NCBI GenBank assembly: GCA_944990035.1
Contig: CALYLX010000144.1
Coordinates: forward strand, 124,001 to 188,000
DNA length: 64,000 nucleotides
Direction: 5' to 3'
From: Clitopilus passeckerianus
Lineage: Eukaryota > Basidiomycota > Agaricomycetes > Agaricales > Entolomataceae
The notes under the pieces are model-generated. The model was not told where the DNA came from. It saw only the letters and a program-made list of their open reading frames with translations, and did no database searches. The position numbers were made by a program, and so were the translations under genes. Positions 45,809-57,250 of this stretch are shown one piece after another. Positions within the stretch are counted from its first letter, which is position 1, and each line of letters begins with the position of its first letter.

Positions 45809-46972
45809 CGGGACCCGATGAATACTCCTATCACCAACGCATCCCACCCGGATCCTACTTTCCATACCCGCCTTCCCGCTCGTTGCCACCCCCTAAGCGG
45901 AGTGATCGTACCCAAAGTTCGTCAGAATCTCGTACAGAACTGGCCTTGGAGTTCGGAAGAAAGCAAGAACCGATATCTAACAGGGAACACCGGGGATGGC
46001 GTTATGTATGCATTCCCTGGTGTGCGGAATGACCGCGTTGAGGTTATCACCACCTTCCTTATGTTGCATTTCCTGATAGATGACCATATCGTGGAATCGG
46101 AATCGATGGAAACTGGGAAGGTAGAGTGAATTCGTTGAGTTTGCCACTGGCACTTCTGTTCTAACGGACGCTGGTATTACAGAGGAGGGGGGCTCTACGT
46201 CGGTTCTTCGGGATCATGAGGAGGCTCATTCAACCCGACGCAGATAATCCAGTCGAGCTTATGGTGGACCATGTGACTTCTGGCTTCCTATCCTGCACTG
46301 ATGAAGTTGCGCGGCGGCACGCTCCTCAGCTACTCGAGACTATAATTCAAGCCATCGCTGCCGGTGGAAATCACGACGGGAAAGTGACTGCCATGAGAGA
46401 CCTAGACGGCTACCTGAAGTATCGCATGGCTGAAGCCGGTGTCCTGTGAGTATATCTCCTAGAATTAATGCACTCGTCCTTGCCTGAGTGCCTTCTCTAG
46501 CCTGTCTTTCGCCCTCGCATTTTGGGGAGGCGATATCTATATCCCTTCCCACATCCACAATGATCCCAAGGTCGAATCGTTCTTCAAATCGGTATCAGAT
46601 CATTTGGTTCTCGTGAATGACATTTACTCGTATAATGTTGAACGAAAGCGATTCGAGGAGGGTGAGGCTGCCGTCTTCAACGCAGTCTCTCTGATTATGA
46701 TCGAGAAGGGTATCGACGCTCAAGAGGCCATGGACATCATCAAACAGCGACTCACGGCTCTTGAAGATCTGGCTTTGGAAGGGGCTGCTGCGCTGCGAGA
46801 GAGATACGCAGGCGCGGAGAAGGTGGACGAGAAGGAGGTGGTGAATAAGATGATTATTGTTCTTCTGGAAATGATGGCCGGCAATTGCGAGTGGTCTAAG
46901 TTCTGTGGGAGGTATAATCCCTCTACGGCGTCACAAGAGGTCAGGAGCGGGACAGAGGGATGCGTAGACTAG
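45809..46972 (+). CDS. Class I terpene synthase (sesquiterpene synthase-like), 5' end unresolved
   Basis: The exons are 45809-46120, 46183-46445 and 46501-46972, with GTAGAG and GTGAGT donors, a CTAAC branch point at 46161 and closed phases (348 codons plus stop). The aspartate-rich metal-binding motif is LIDDHIVE (DDxxE, about residue 91). The second metal site is the NSE triad NDIYSYNVE near 46613. RYNP lies near the C-terminus. Between them run helical sequences typical of the terpenoid synthase fold (LLSFALAFWGGDIYIP, MIIVLLEMMAGNCEWS). The family cyclises farnesyl or geranyl diphosphate using three Mg ions. The product cannot be predicted. No P450 or other tailoring gene is seen nearby; repeat-family fragments flank it on both sides. 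A preceding short exon probably exists. Confidence 0.78.
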
Positions 46973-47107
46973 TAGAAATACGAGTCTGGGATAAGAGTGG
47001 TGTATAGCTACGTATGACCTGAAACAATATGGCGGTATCGATCAAAGAGAGCTAGCGTGAGAGGTTAGATAGGTGAGATGTACCGAGAGGAGTAGACGAA
47101 GAGCAGA
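46973..47107. other. 3' flank of the terpene synthase
   Basis: A short spacer with no open frame runs directly into the sixth core repeat. Confidence 0.5.
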
Positions 47108-47220
47108 AAAGGGATGGTTGATGGGAAGGATGACATATGTAGCCTAATGGGTAAGCAACGCGACAAAACCTGCCCTAAACTGCGCCATCAGTTGTGCCTT
47201 TTCTCTCATCTCTCTCACTA
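47108..47220 (+). repeat. 110-bp conserved core, copy 6
   Basis: GGATGGTTGATGGGAAGGAT, GTAAGCAACGCGACAAAACC, TGCCCTAAACTGCGCCATCA and GTTGTGCCTTTTCTCTCATC. It is the most diverged copy. Confidence 0.65.
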
Positions 47221-50200
47221 CGGCGTAATATTCCTTTATCGGAAATCATTCCAAGGTGCCTGATTCATGAGCAAATCTCTCTCTTCGGCTTTCCTCAACC
47301 AACGAGTGCTCGCTCGTACTTCTAGATCTCTCCCACCTCCGACTCTGCTCAGCTAACCTAACCTTACTGACCCAGCACATTCCCTTCCCCGGCGCTCTCT
47401 CGAGCCGAAGCTTTACGTCTATTAGGAAAATGTACCATCTTTTAGGTGGAGGGAGAATCGAGTATTGTTGGGACGTTCGACGGCGTGGGGATGCCGCCGA
47501 GCAGGTTCCCCACTATTTCGTGTAAGTGGCCCATATCTTCGCCTCTATGGATTCGTTGGTCTAACATGTCGTTCTCCCTAGTCGAGCAGGGGTTGTTGTG
47601 CTACACAGCTCTCACCTTCCTCACTACTTGTCGAGTTTGGGGCCATGCCGGAGAGTCCCCAAGTTATGACGAGCAAGTAAGGAAGACAAATCATGGTCAG
47701 GAACTAGTAGGAAACGTAGTTTGGTATGAAGAGACGGAGAGGAATATGTGGATAAAACGAGGGCGGCGATACACGGTAAGCAACCTTCCATCCTCGTTTT
47801 TCGTCATCTCATGCGCCTTCTTCTCTAGCCCATCTCGATATTGCTCCCGCTCGCTTTTCAGGATTCCGGCAAACACGTCATATCGCTTCCTCAAAACTCG
47901 CTCTCTCAGTTATTCTCTACGTCGCTCAGTGAATAAAGAAAAACGACACTCAGGAGCAGATTTCGCTCCTCGGCTTTCTTCAACCAACGGTTTGATTGAT
48001 TTAGCGGTTTTCTCTTCGGCATACACTCACCTTATTGGGATGGAAACGATGGGTGATCATGGTGACGGGGATACACTGGTAAGCAACCTTCCCTCCTCTG
48101 TTTGCCTCATCTAACGTTTCCGATTCTCCAGCCGTCCTCACTGTCAACGTTTCAACTCTACTCGCTCTCATCGTCTTTCGTCAAGCTCAGCTCTAATATG
48201 ACGTCGTTAGACTGGAGAGATCTACCTCCTACCTCGACTCTCTCCCTTACTCGACCCCAAGACACTTCCTGTCGTTCCTCCGTCGACAGCACAATGCACC
48301 ATCAACGGTACCCATACTAAGAGGTCAGTCGTGCTCTTATCATCCATATGCACGCACACACGCTAACACGTCTCTATCAATAGCCGTAGTCTCTTCCGAC
48401 AATCCGTATCTGTATATGTACATCGCCACGCCTCGAGTCAGCGAGAGTAACGAGACCAAGGGGCGGAAGAACACATCTTGGCGGAGGAGAGACGGGTTTT
48501 TGTGGAGCGAGATATGGAAATACGAGCCTGAGGGATATTCAGAGGTAAGCTTGACGTTTTCATTAACATCTTGATGGTTCACTTATCTCCCCTCCCATTC
48601 GTATAGTCAGGAGATGTCAATGGCGTCATCCCCTGCTGCACTTCCTCTCCTTACCCAGGCCTCGAACTGACATTCCTCCCTCGTTTCCTCCCTACCCGAT
48701 CGCGAGACTTAACAGTGGCCGAAATGCCGAGCAGAGGGAGGAAGGGAGGCGAACTGGGGTTTGGGATTAACAGGAGGCGATGCATGGGTCGGTGCCAGAG
48801 ATGGAAGATGTGCGTCGACTCAATGGTGACATACTGGTCGGTGACTTTTCTTCTTCCATTTTCCCCCATCTAACACCTCTTCTTCTCCAGCTCTGCTCGC
48901 TTGGGAAGTCGTATCCCTGAGTGTTTCTCACCCCCGACCCAGGGACGCCTCCCCCCGTTCCCCCAGATTGGTTGCCACCACCGTCCTCAACCCTAGCCAC
49001 CCCCTCCGAAATGGTGTATAAGGCAGGGAGGGATGGAGAGAGGGCCAATTGTGGTTAGGGTTTAACGGACGCGGGAAGTGAGGCCTGGGTTGGTGTGAGG
49101 AGGTGGAGACGATTCGAGGATGGTGATATACTGGTCTGCAATCTTCCCTCCTCCGTTTTCGTTTGTATAACTCCACTACTTCTCTAGTCATTATCGTAAT
49201 CCGCTGTCTATCGTATGTCTTTTACCACATACTACGTCGATTGGGAAGATGTCCTGTCTGGAGGAGTGAAAATCGTCAATTCCTAGAATGTCCGACAACG
49301 CGGGGACCCTGATGAGCAGGTTCACCGACTATCTCGATGTAAGCGACCTGAAACTTCGTCTACGTGGATTCGTTGGTCTAACCTACTGCTCTCTCTAGCC
49401 ATCGATGTCGGCCATTGCTTCGGGTCCCACTGTCCTCTTTTACCGATTCCGGATGGAATTCTGCGACCAGAAAGCCTGGTACGATGGTAAGCGCTCTTTC
49501 CTTCTCCGCCTCCATACCCCTTAACGGACACGCTCTCTTCTAGTCGTCCTCACCCGAGGAAGATTCATGATTGTCGAGGGTCTACAAGACCTGCGGCTTC
49601 GCCGTCTTGTGGCCTCAGGGCAATATGAATAATAATATCATATTTGAGGTATCTATTCTTTGCGAGGTCCTTGCACATTTCTACGTTCTCGTCTCTGTAT
49701 TCCACGACTTCTGAATAGTGTAGTTGATTGTGAAGCAGAAATACCGGTTTCATGGTTTAACAGGCTACCCGGCACGGAAAAAGGGCCATACTGATGATGA
49801 AAAGGTATATATGCACAGTAGGTACCCCATACCCCATACCCCGTCCCACCACAACTGCGTCAATTTAGTCCCTCAAGAGTGATGCCTAGTCATTAAGTGT
49901 AGCTGGATTAGCTGTTCTCGAGTGTAAAGCGAATGGCCAACTAACCTTTCTACATCTTGTGAACGGTGGTCGGTAGTAGACAATGAATTGAGGAGCTGAC
50001 GCTATGGCACCTATGCATGGTTTCAGCGTTCGGCAGGGTTTGTCAGCGATCAGTCATTTAAGGTGTATGTGGCGCAGTAGCTCCTCGAACGATCCAGTAT
50101 CACGGTGCTGATATGCTGGCAGTCTTGAACGATGACTGTCAATGCAATAGCTCAACAAACAGGATGCAGACTTACACCCATTGCTTGTGTAGTATGATTC

Positions 50201-52600
50201 GAATTTCGAATATGAGTTGATTGATAGGCGTCTCCTGTGCGCGGCTAAGTTAGAAAAGCATGAGCTTCGATTAGAGGTGCTCATTCCCGACAGTAATTGG
50301 TACGTACTACTATGCGAGTCTCCAAGCCGATAGTTTCTGAGTTCGTCCTGATTCTACCCCTGATCGAACAGCAGATGTACAGAGTACGCTGCTCATTGCT
50401 TGGGTTCCCGGATGGCGATGGTGGAGTGTAGACCATATTCCTGGATTGCCGTAGGTCGTTTTATCGGTGGGAATGTGTCAGTGTGGGGAAGTCTTGCAGT
50501 CACTTCCATGACTGACCGAAAACAGATCCAACGGTTCACGCAGATGTGTGATTGTTCAGAACTGTGGTATTGATAGCTAATTTTAATCATGCAACCATTG
50601 GTGTACTACATATTTCAGCGTCACAAAGAAGCAAGATGCACAGACGACTCACCCGCTGCCATGGAATTCGTCTCGGCGTGAGCAATCACAACATTCTACT
50701 GATGCCAGATACAGACTGGCAATTATGAAGCAATCGTCGGCGTGGAGCAGTACCCTAGTTTCCAGAGACTTATGTCAATGAGCCTCGTGGTGTGCGATGG
50801 TGGTGGTGGTCGATATCGACAAAGTTGGGAACAGCGCCCCAAATCCTGGAGCTCAGGCAGTGCCAAATGGAGGAATGTATTCTCGTCACGTGGGTGGACG
50901 GACTTAGAGCAAGTAATTAAGGTCGGGTGTATGCTTATATTATTCAGAAACCATCCTGGCTCTTACTACATCTCGTCAGCGCGTACCGTACGAGTAAGTC
51001 CGTTCGTTTCCTCCCTCCTCCGAACTGTTCTAATGATCCAAGGTCCTCTAGCTCTCACCTCCTTTATATCCTCCCGGTCTGTCGCCCAGGCCGCAGAGTT
51101 GGCTAGATATGGAAGGAAGAAAGACGAATTACGATGAGGGTGTGGTTGGAGGTATTCTATGGTGTGGTGTGAGGAGGTGGCCTTGATGTGTGGTCATTCG
51201 GCGAAGGTGATACGCTAGTAAGCAGCCTTCCCTTCCCTGTTCCATTTATCTAACGCCTCTTCTTCTCTAGCCGTCTTCGCTGCCAACCCTACTCACTCTC
51301 ATCGAGTTTCGTCAAGCTCAGTGTCACCCTTCAGTCGCTCGCTGGGAGAGGTCCACCTCATACTTCTCTTCCTCGGCCTCGACTCGAGGATACGTCCTGT
51401 CGTTCCTCCGTCGTCAGCACAATGCACCGCCAACGGTCTCCATACCGAAAGGTCAGTTGTGTCCTTAACTTCTGCCTTCACACACACAAGCTAACACGTC
51501 TTTATCAGTAGCCACATTCTCTTCCAACAAATCGTACCGGTACTCATGCATCACCACGCCGGGAAGCAGTGCGAGTAGTGAAAGCAAGGGAGGCAGAAGA
51601 CCAGACGTTGCGTGAAGGAGGCCGAGGCCTAAATGATTGTTTTTGCGTAGGGCGAAGATCATGGATTGTCTTGGGGAAGGCGAAGGCGAGAGTACACAAA
51701 GGTAAGGTTGAAAGTTATCATTAGAGTTTCAAGGGTTCATCTCCCCTTCCATTTGTAGAGCCAGGAGATCCCGCTTGTATCGTCCTGAGATACATTTTCG
51801 TTTCCATTACATGACATCACGGAGCTCTTCCCTCCCCGTTACGACACCCAACAGCGGCCGAAATGGCGAGCAAAGGGGGGAGGCGAACTAGGGTTTGGGA
51901 TTAGCAGGAGGCGAGGCGTGGTTCGGTGTGAGGAGACGGGGATGATGTGTGACATTCGATGGTGGTGATATACGGGTCAGCGACCTTCCCTCCTTCGCCT
52001 TCAATGTTCGTCATCTAACTCCACTGCTTCTCTAGTCATTCGTCCTTGCTTTCGACACCGGTCGCTCTTCAATCCTTTATGAGATTCAACACCAGAGGTG
52101 TCGAGATCTGGGCGGTACATCTGAATCTCTCGTACTCCTGACTCAAGGATACTTCCTGTCGTTCTTCCGTCGCCGTCGCCCTCAATCCCATCCACGATAA
52201 TCCGCCATACCAATAGGTCAGTCGTACCTTTAAATTCAGCCTCTCTACATTGGAGTGAAGCTTACACGACTCTGCAACTACGACCTCTCCCTCCTATTTG
52301 GACCTGTACCCGTACATCGCCAGCCGTGAGGTCCTACAGGGTATGAGCGAAGCATGCGGAAGATCGGATGGCGGTAGAGGAGAAACGGTGGTTTGGGTGG
52401 AGGGACGATCATGGATTATGTGGGAAGACGAAGATGAGGGATATTTTGAGGTAAGTTCAGCTCTTGCCTTCCTTACTTTCCGCTGGTCGTTGCATGTAAA
52501 TTGATTGTGAGAGAGTAGATGGGATTCCATGAAGGTGATGTTTTCAAGTTTATCTCGATGTAGGCCGGGCAATTACATATTCGTTACCACGTCAGTGAAT
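47221..52600 (+). pseudogene. Serial diverged copies of a multi-exon plus-strand gene
   Basis: At least four copies of the same exon order are recognisable. One exon is clearest at 52262-52450 (YLDLYPYIASREV ... WEDEDEGYFE|GTAAGT). It recurs at 48365-48545 (YLYMYIATPRVSES ... WKYEPEGYSE|GTAAGC), about 51495-51700 and about 44370-44480. The preceding intron recurs as GGTAAGCAACCTTCCCTCCT ... TAACG ... TCTCTAGCCGTC at about 48078, 48838, 49134, 51218 and 51975. Only one or two exons per copy keep an open frame. Long frames that cross here read through introns and are not genes. The family is unknown. Confidence 0.45.
49585..49609. repeat. Hairpin motif, copy 2
   Basis: A stem-loop centred on CTGCGGCTTCGCCG, with flanking CAAGAC/GTCTTG arms. 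It is nearly the same as 33908-33930 but without the trailing CTAAT. Confidence 0.45.
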
Positions 52601-52972
52601 ACACACAATCTGGTTCTTTAGCAACAATACGATCTCTTCCGTAGATCTTAACCTCACCCCCTGCCTCCTCCTTATCCGTTGTAAGACTCCGTGCTGTACT
52701 CTATGTAGTCCGGCGTCTACCGTATGGAATCGTTCACGTCTTGAAATGGATATTGTTTCCCTTACCCCAGACGTGACTCATCGAGTGGCATGGTTAGGGC
52801 GCAATTACCTGGTTGCAATCGCCGCCATTCTTTTGACTTATCGAAAGGCGCCCGAGAAGCGCTGAAGGGTCTGATCAGGACCCACAGTCATCTAAACACG
52901 AGGCGTTCCTTCGTTAACACATTCGCCTCAAACCCCATCTCCCATCCTGTCTCGACGCTTTCGCACTCCATC

Positions 52973-54895
52973 ATGGACACTACCAACGAAACCAATAACC
53001 CCGCAACATCTCGATCCTCAGAGCATTGTACGTACCGTCTTGCTTTAAATTATCCATTCGCAAAACACAGCACTGACGCCGACCCAGTCAACGACGAACA
53101 CGTGGAGGTTGTTTATCAATCATCCAATGGCGTTCGATTTCGAATCAGTGCCGTCTATCTGAAAGTTCATACGGAAGGCCTCGCTCCTCCAGAAGGATCG
53201 TCGTTGGTGGAAGTAGTTGAGCTGACGGAGTCGTCCGGAATCCTGGAACTCTTATTCAACTTCGTCTATCCGACTCGACCTCCACTCCTTGATGACCAGA
53301 TAGAGTTTGAGATTGTCAAAGACCTGGCCGAAGCTGCGGAGAAATATCAAGTGTTCCCAGCCATGTACGCGTGCCATCTGCGAATGGAGTAAGTAGACAC
53401 GTTTTTCCTTGTAGCTCGGGAGATAACTAACACACTGCCAGTGAAACCCTCCCGAAACACGCAGTCCACGTCCTTGGATACGCGCTCAAACACGATTATG
53501 TTGAGCTCATGGACAAGGCCGCGCCATACGTCATCGATTCCAGGCTTACGGAGGTCATTGATACGATACCTTCTGAGTTCCATAGACCTTGGGTAAGCAC
53601 TTCTGGCTTAACTAATCCCACAAGAAAGTTTCGACTAACCCAATACAGTTGACATATTATGAGAAATGGCAGGATGCCCAGAAACGAGCACTGACGACAC
53701 ATCTCCCTCAAATGTGGGCTGGTACCCCGGTTCCTTTGCTGGCTATGAGTCTCTCTGCGTTGAGAAACCACACGACGACTTTTGAAACATATAACCACCC
53801 CGTGACACTGTATACGAATGAGCCAAATTACGTCACCGAAACCAAAGGCGAGGAATGGCCAGTCCCTATTTTCAACACTGTCTCGTCGGCAATGGCTCTG
53901 GCAGAAACAGGGCTGGCTGAATGGGCAGCGGCCGTGCGCACGGATTTGCAAGAGATCCCAAAAATGAGCGAGATCATTGGTCCTGTACCGTCGGCAGCAG
54001 CTGCGGCGTTTGATGACACTATGAACCAGCTTGTGGATGGGTGTGTGGTCATACAGTCTTCCGACGGCGTACTGCACTATATCGATCAAGGCGTACTGCA
54101 GGCCTATTCAACAGGCATCGATACCGCTTCTGGAAATAACATAAAGGTGCCAGAGAAGTCGGTGACACTTGGGCTTCTCCTTTCCTTCATCGAGCCAGTT
54201 CGAATCCCCGATCTGAGAAGTCTGGAATTTGGCGACCTGAAAGAGTTGGCGTATGCGGCAGAGAAATATGGGATCAGTCCAGCGACGGGAATTTGTCGAG
54301 TGTTCATGAGGTGGGTTCGCATCTAGCTCGCCATACAGTGAGTTTAGGAATATAATGCTTTCAACAGAAAAGCACTTCCGAATAACGCCATTGACGTATT
54401 GCAATACGGAGCCACTTTCCTTCATTTGGATATCTTGGATGCTGCAGCGCCGTTGGTACTGGGCACAGCGTATTCGTTCGAGAGCATAATCAAGCAGCTC
54501 CCTCCTACGCTGGTTTTGCCCTGGGTAACCTTCTATTTCTCTGAGTATTCTGGAAGGTAAACTAATATCACTGTCAGGCACGCTATTATCGCTGCTGGGA
54601 AGAGGTAGTTAAGACCGTGTTTTCTGAGGTGACTGGCCTGGAATCATCCGTAAGTGGGCCCAACGATCGCGGGTACACTACTGGAGGCTTTTGCAACTGT
54701 CGAAGAATTTTCTTTCAAGCACATTTGCGGCCGGTCATAACCAAGTTGATGGAAGGGCCGAGGGTTCTCGGAAACCTTAACGGTCTCTTTCCAGCGACTT
54801 CGCCTTGCCGTCAAGCTCAAACGGTATTCAGCAAGTGTAGAGGTTCCACCAGTAACTTGATCGCGACAATTCCTCTATTTAGTAGTTTTGTCTGA
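52973..54895 (+). CDS. Tandem BTB/POZ-domain protein, 547 aa, six exons
   Basis: The exons are 52973-53027, 53088-53388, 53442-53592, 53649-54310, 54368-54524 and 54578-54895 (1644 nt). The ATG at 52973 (MDTTNETNNPAT) gives the family 55-nt first exon before GTACGT; the upstream in-frame GTG at 52790 is not needed. BTB 1 reads SSNGVRFRISAVYLKVHTEG, LTESSGILELLFNFVYP and LAEAAEKYQVFPAMYA. The linker is LPKHAVHVLGYALKHDY, ending RPW. BTB 2 reads SSDGVLHYIDQGVLQAYSTG, LLLSFIEPVRIPD and LAYAAEKYGISPA. The last exon starts ARYYRCWEEV, has FCNCR and ends LFSSFV before TGA. Exon 4 is the longest apart from the copy at 2261. All splice sites are GT-AG and the copy looks intact. A Cul3-adaptor role is inferred. 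Confidence 0.87.
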
Positions 54896-55841
54896 CCGCT
54901 AGAGTAGCAATGTATTTGAATCGGTTCTCCGCAGATCGAGGTACTAATACAGTATCCTGTTTATTGATTACTTTGGGCTGTTATCTATCTCCTGCAAGCG
55001 GTTTGTAGGTATACGGATCTCTTCAGAATGCAGAACAATTCCGACAAAGACAAATTGATGCATTCATTGATTCAAGGATGTTCCGAACTCCGACTGATGG
55101 GCATCATGCCATCAGCCCGGCTACGCTTCGGAGACTAATCGACTTCACGGACCGACCGGCAAAACCCACCAAAGCCATGCCCAACACTGGGGCTGTGAAG
55201 GGTTCTCAAAAAACCCACAAGTTTTCGAAAGAACGTCATTCGAGAACCCTCGTAAACTATTCCTGGCTTTTCTAGATACGCATAATTCCGTGATCATTTT
55301 GAGATTCTGAGGGATTTGATATATTCATCTGCGCACGCATCTACATTGTTCATCTCTATCTATCAATAAGGGCGTTTCAATATACAGGTTTATGGCTACT
55401 GGAAGCCCGGGAGCTAGAAGTCGTGAGTCGTGAGTTGGTTGTCTAGTAAGGTTGAGCTAGCTTGACTTGTTCCATTACGCTTACCTGCCGCTCACCTCTT
55501 CAACGGTATGGTAAAAGGTAGCAAGATGGACTCGAGCTACATCTCAGAGACATTCTCGCGTCAAAGATGACACATACGAGGTGAGAGTACAAGTATGGAT
55601 GCATGACAATTCTGATTTCGGGGTAGAGTTACATCTGACGAACACATGGACGAGACCAGCACATCATGCATCAATGTCGATCGAGGGCATCCTCCCAATG
55701 TCAACCATTCCAACGAGTCGGCCGATCCATTCTCTCACACCACTTCGGCCACGTTCCCGTTCCAAAAACCGTTCGCTCGTCTGGCACATTTGGCACATAT
55801 CAATCGCCTTAAAGAGAGAGAATTGGGGGTATGACGGTTGT
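54896..55841. other. intergenic, nothing recognised
   Basis: Only short frames without splice support are present. The minus strand next to the element end (GGCGATTGATATGTGCC) faintly resembles the repeated YEVKSLE exon start, so GYP2 may have landed in another module remnant. Confidence 0.4.
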
Positions 55842-55846
55842 GAACG
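55842..55846. repeat. Target-site duplication of GYP2, left copy (GAACG)
   Basis: GAACG directly precedes the LTR end at 55847 and is repeated at 63063-63067. Confidence 0.93.
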
Positions 55847-56311
55847 TGTTAAGGCAGAGCCTAACAACTTAGGTAATACTGTTTACGCTCGATGTCTTTG
55901 ATAAACAAAGACAGAGATTTGTCAGCAGCTGCGGCTGTACTGACAACCTGGTGAGATTGACGAAGCAAGGGACTTAAAGGCGAAGTAGAGAACTAAGCAG
56001 TTAGGTAGATTGCCTAGGTCAAGCTGAGGAGCCTTGACCAAATGGTACAGGTTTATATACCTATCTAGTAGTTCTAAATATAGCACATGCGCAGCATGCT
56101 GAGTAAGTAATGAGTCATGCGCAGCATGATGAGTAAGTACATGAGTCAGAAAGAGTCAGATAAGGTATAAGTCTCTCACGATCGTGAGAGATGCGGAGTA
56201 AGCATGGAAAAAGATGAAAAATGCGCAGTGATGCGCAGCATATGTGAGTAATCGTGCATAGGTAAGCGGGCCGGGGTATGTAAGGAGAAACATGTAAGCA
56301 AAATCATAACA
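55847..56311 (-). repeat. GYP2 3' LTR, 465 bp
   Basis: It is identical by eye to 62598-63062. Ends are TGTTA/TAACA. It includes TATAAA (minus strand, 56052-56059) and CAGCTTGACCT (minus, 56026-56016), as in the other copy. Confidence 0.95.
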
Positions 56312-56344
56312 TTACCCTCTCGCTATCGTTGAAGTCTCCTGACT

Positions 56345-57212
56345 TCAATTCCTTCCTTTACCCCAGAAGTGACGGTCTATGCCCTTGTGGTAGCGTTGTG
56401 GGCAGCTAACCGGGTAATGGCCTGGGCCACGATGATGGCACAGACGACACACAAAACGAAAGCAATGACACTGTCGGTGTCTGCCTCCACAAATGTAGCA
56501 TCTGAACCATCTGGGTGGTGGTGGTCTGTTGGCAAGGTATCCGGTGCGCGGCGCCTTCTGGGACGATACTGTCGAGGGGGAAGGTTCACCAGCGTTGGTG
56601 AGTCGGACTCTGGTGGGCTTTCGAATGCGGAGAGGTATGGCGTTGGAGGGTTTGCCATTGGGATTGATGTTTTCCTTGTTGTCGTTCTGTTCTTTTTTGA
56701 CGAAGGGGTTATGTTTTATTTTTGCGGCGGTGTGTAAATTGGTGACGGGAGGAAATGCTCGTAGGGTTCCGCAAACTTGACGTGCAGTGAGGATTGTGAC
56801 TTCCTCTTCTTGACTTTCCTCAGGCCCCCAGGGATTGGAGGCAAGGGTTTCAAGTCTGTCTCCTCTGGGTTGTTGAACCAGTTTTGTCGTTCGGGAAGAA
56901 TTCGTCGAGGAAAGCTGTTCCTCCAATAGCAAAGAAGAGGTCTGTGAGGGTCTCCTCCGTTTCTCGATCAACTTTGTCCAAAAGTTGATCAAGATCGTCA
57001 GTGGTTTTCGCAAATTGGTGGCGCAGACGAGCCACTTCGTTGCGAGTTTCGGTTCGTCGGTTTTGGTAGAGGGTTCCTTGTTCTCCCACAGCGGTGAGAG
57101 GGTTGTCGTTGCTGCTCCAGGCAGTATGCGTACGGAGCGCCGTAATAGCGGTATCGGATTTGAAGGTGTTGCGGATGATGGTGCGGTCGTAGGAAGAGGC
57201 ATTTTGAGACAT
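56345..57212 (-). CDS. GYP2 ORF3: extra protein with coiled coil and Cys/His-rich end (frame-broken)
   Basis: The ATG at 57212 lies 38 nt after pol. The first 120 codons (MSQNASSYDRTIIRNTFK...) include a likely coiled coil (TRNEVARLRHQFAKTTDDL). The frame then stops at 56850. One extra A in the TTTT (plus strand) at 56882-56885 would continue it through LKPLPPIPGGLRKVKKRK. One more in TTTTT at 56719-56723 would join it to the frame ending at 56345. That last frame carries a Cys/His cluster (CYICGGRHRQCHC, CRLCHHRGPGHYPVSC), which resembles small zinc-binding domains common in mushroom genomes. GYP1 has only 42 nt between pol and its LTR, so this gene is specific to GYP2. It could bind nucleic acid or act as an accessory factor; function unknown. 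Confidence 0.6.
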
Positions 57213-57250
57213 TGTTATATAGTGGATGTGAGTGGGTTTGCTATGTGGTG

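Noticed and set aside
47446..48114. 222-codon plus-strand open frame
   Set aside because: It crosses several recognisable introns (GTAAGC...CTAG) of the repeated family, so the open length is accidental.
52790..52972. Upstream in-frame start (GTG at 52790) for the BTB gene at 53 kb
   Set aside because: The ATG at 52973 reproduces the 55-nt first exon of three sister genes, and the upstream part has no counterpart.
56377..56658. 93-codon minus-strand frame with a hydrophobic segment (SVIAFVLCVVCAIIVAQAI)
   Set aside because: It overlaps the ORF3 frame that carries the Cys/His cluster. That cluster has regular CxxC spacing, and the hydrophobic run is its out-of-frame reading. I therefore treat it as a shadow rather than an envelope-like protein.
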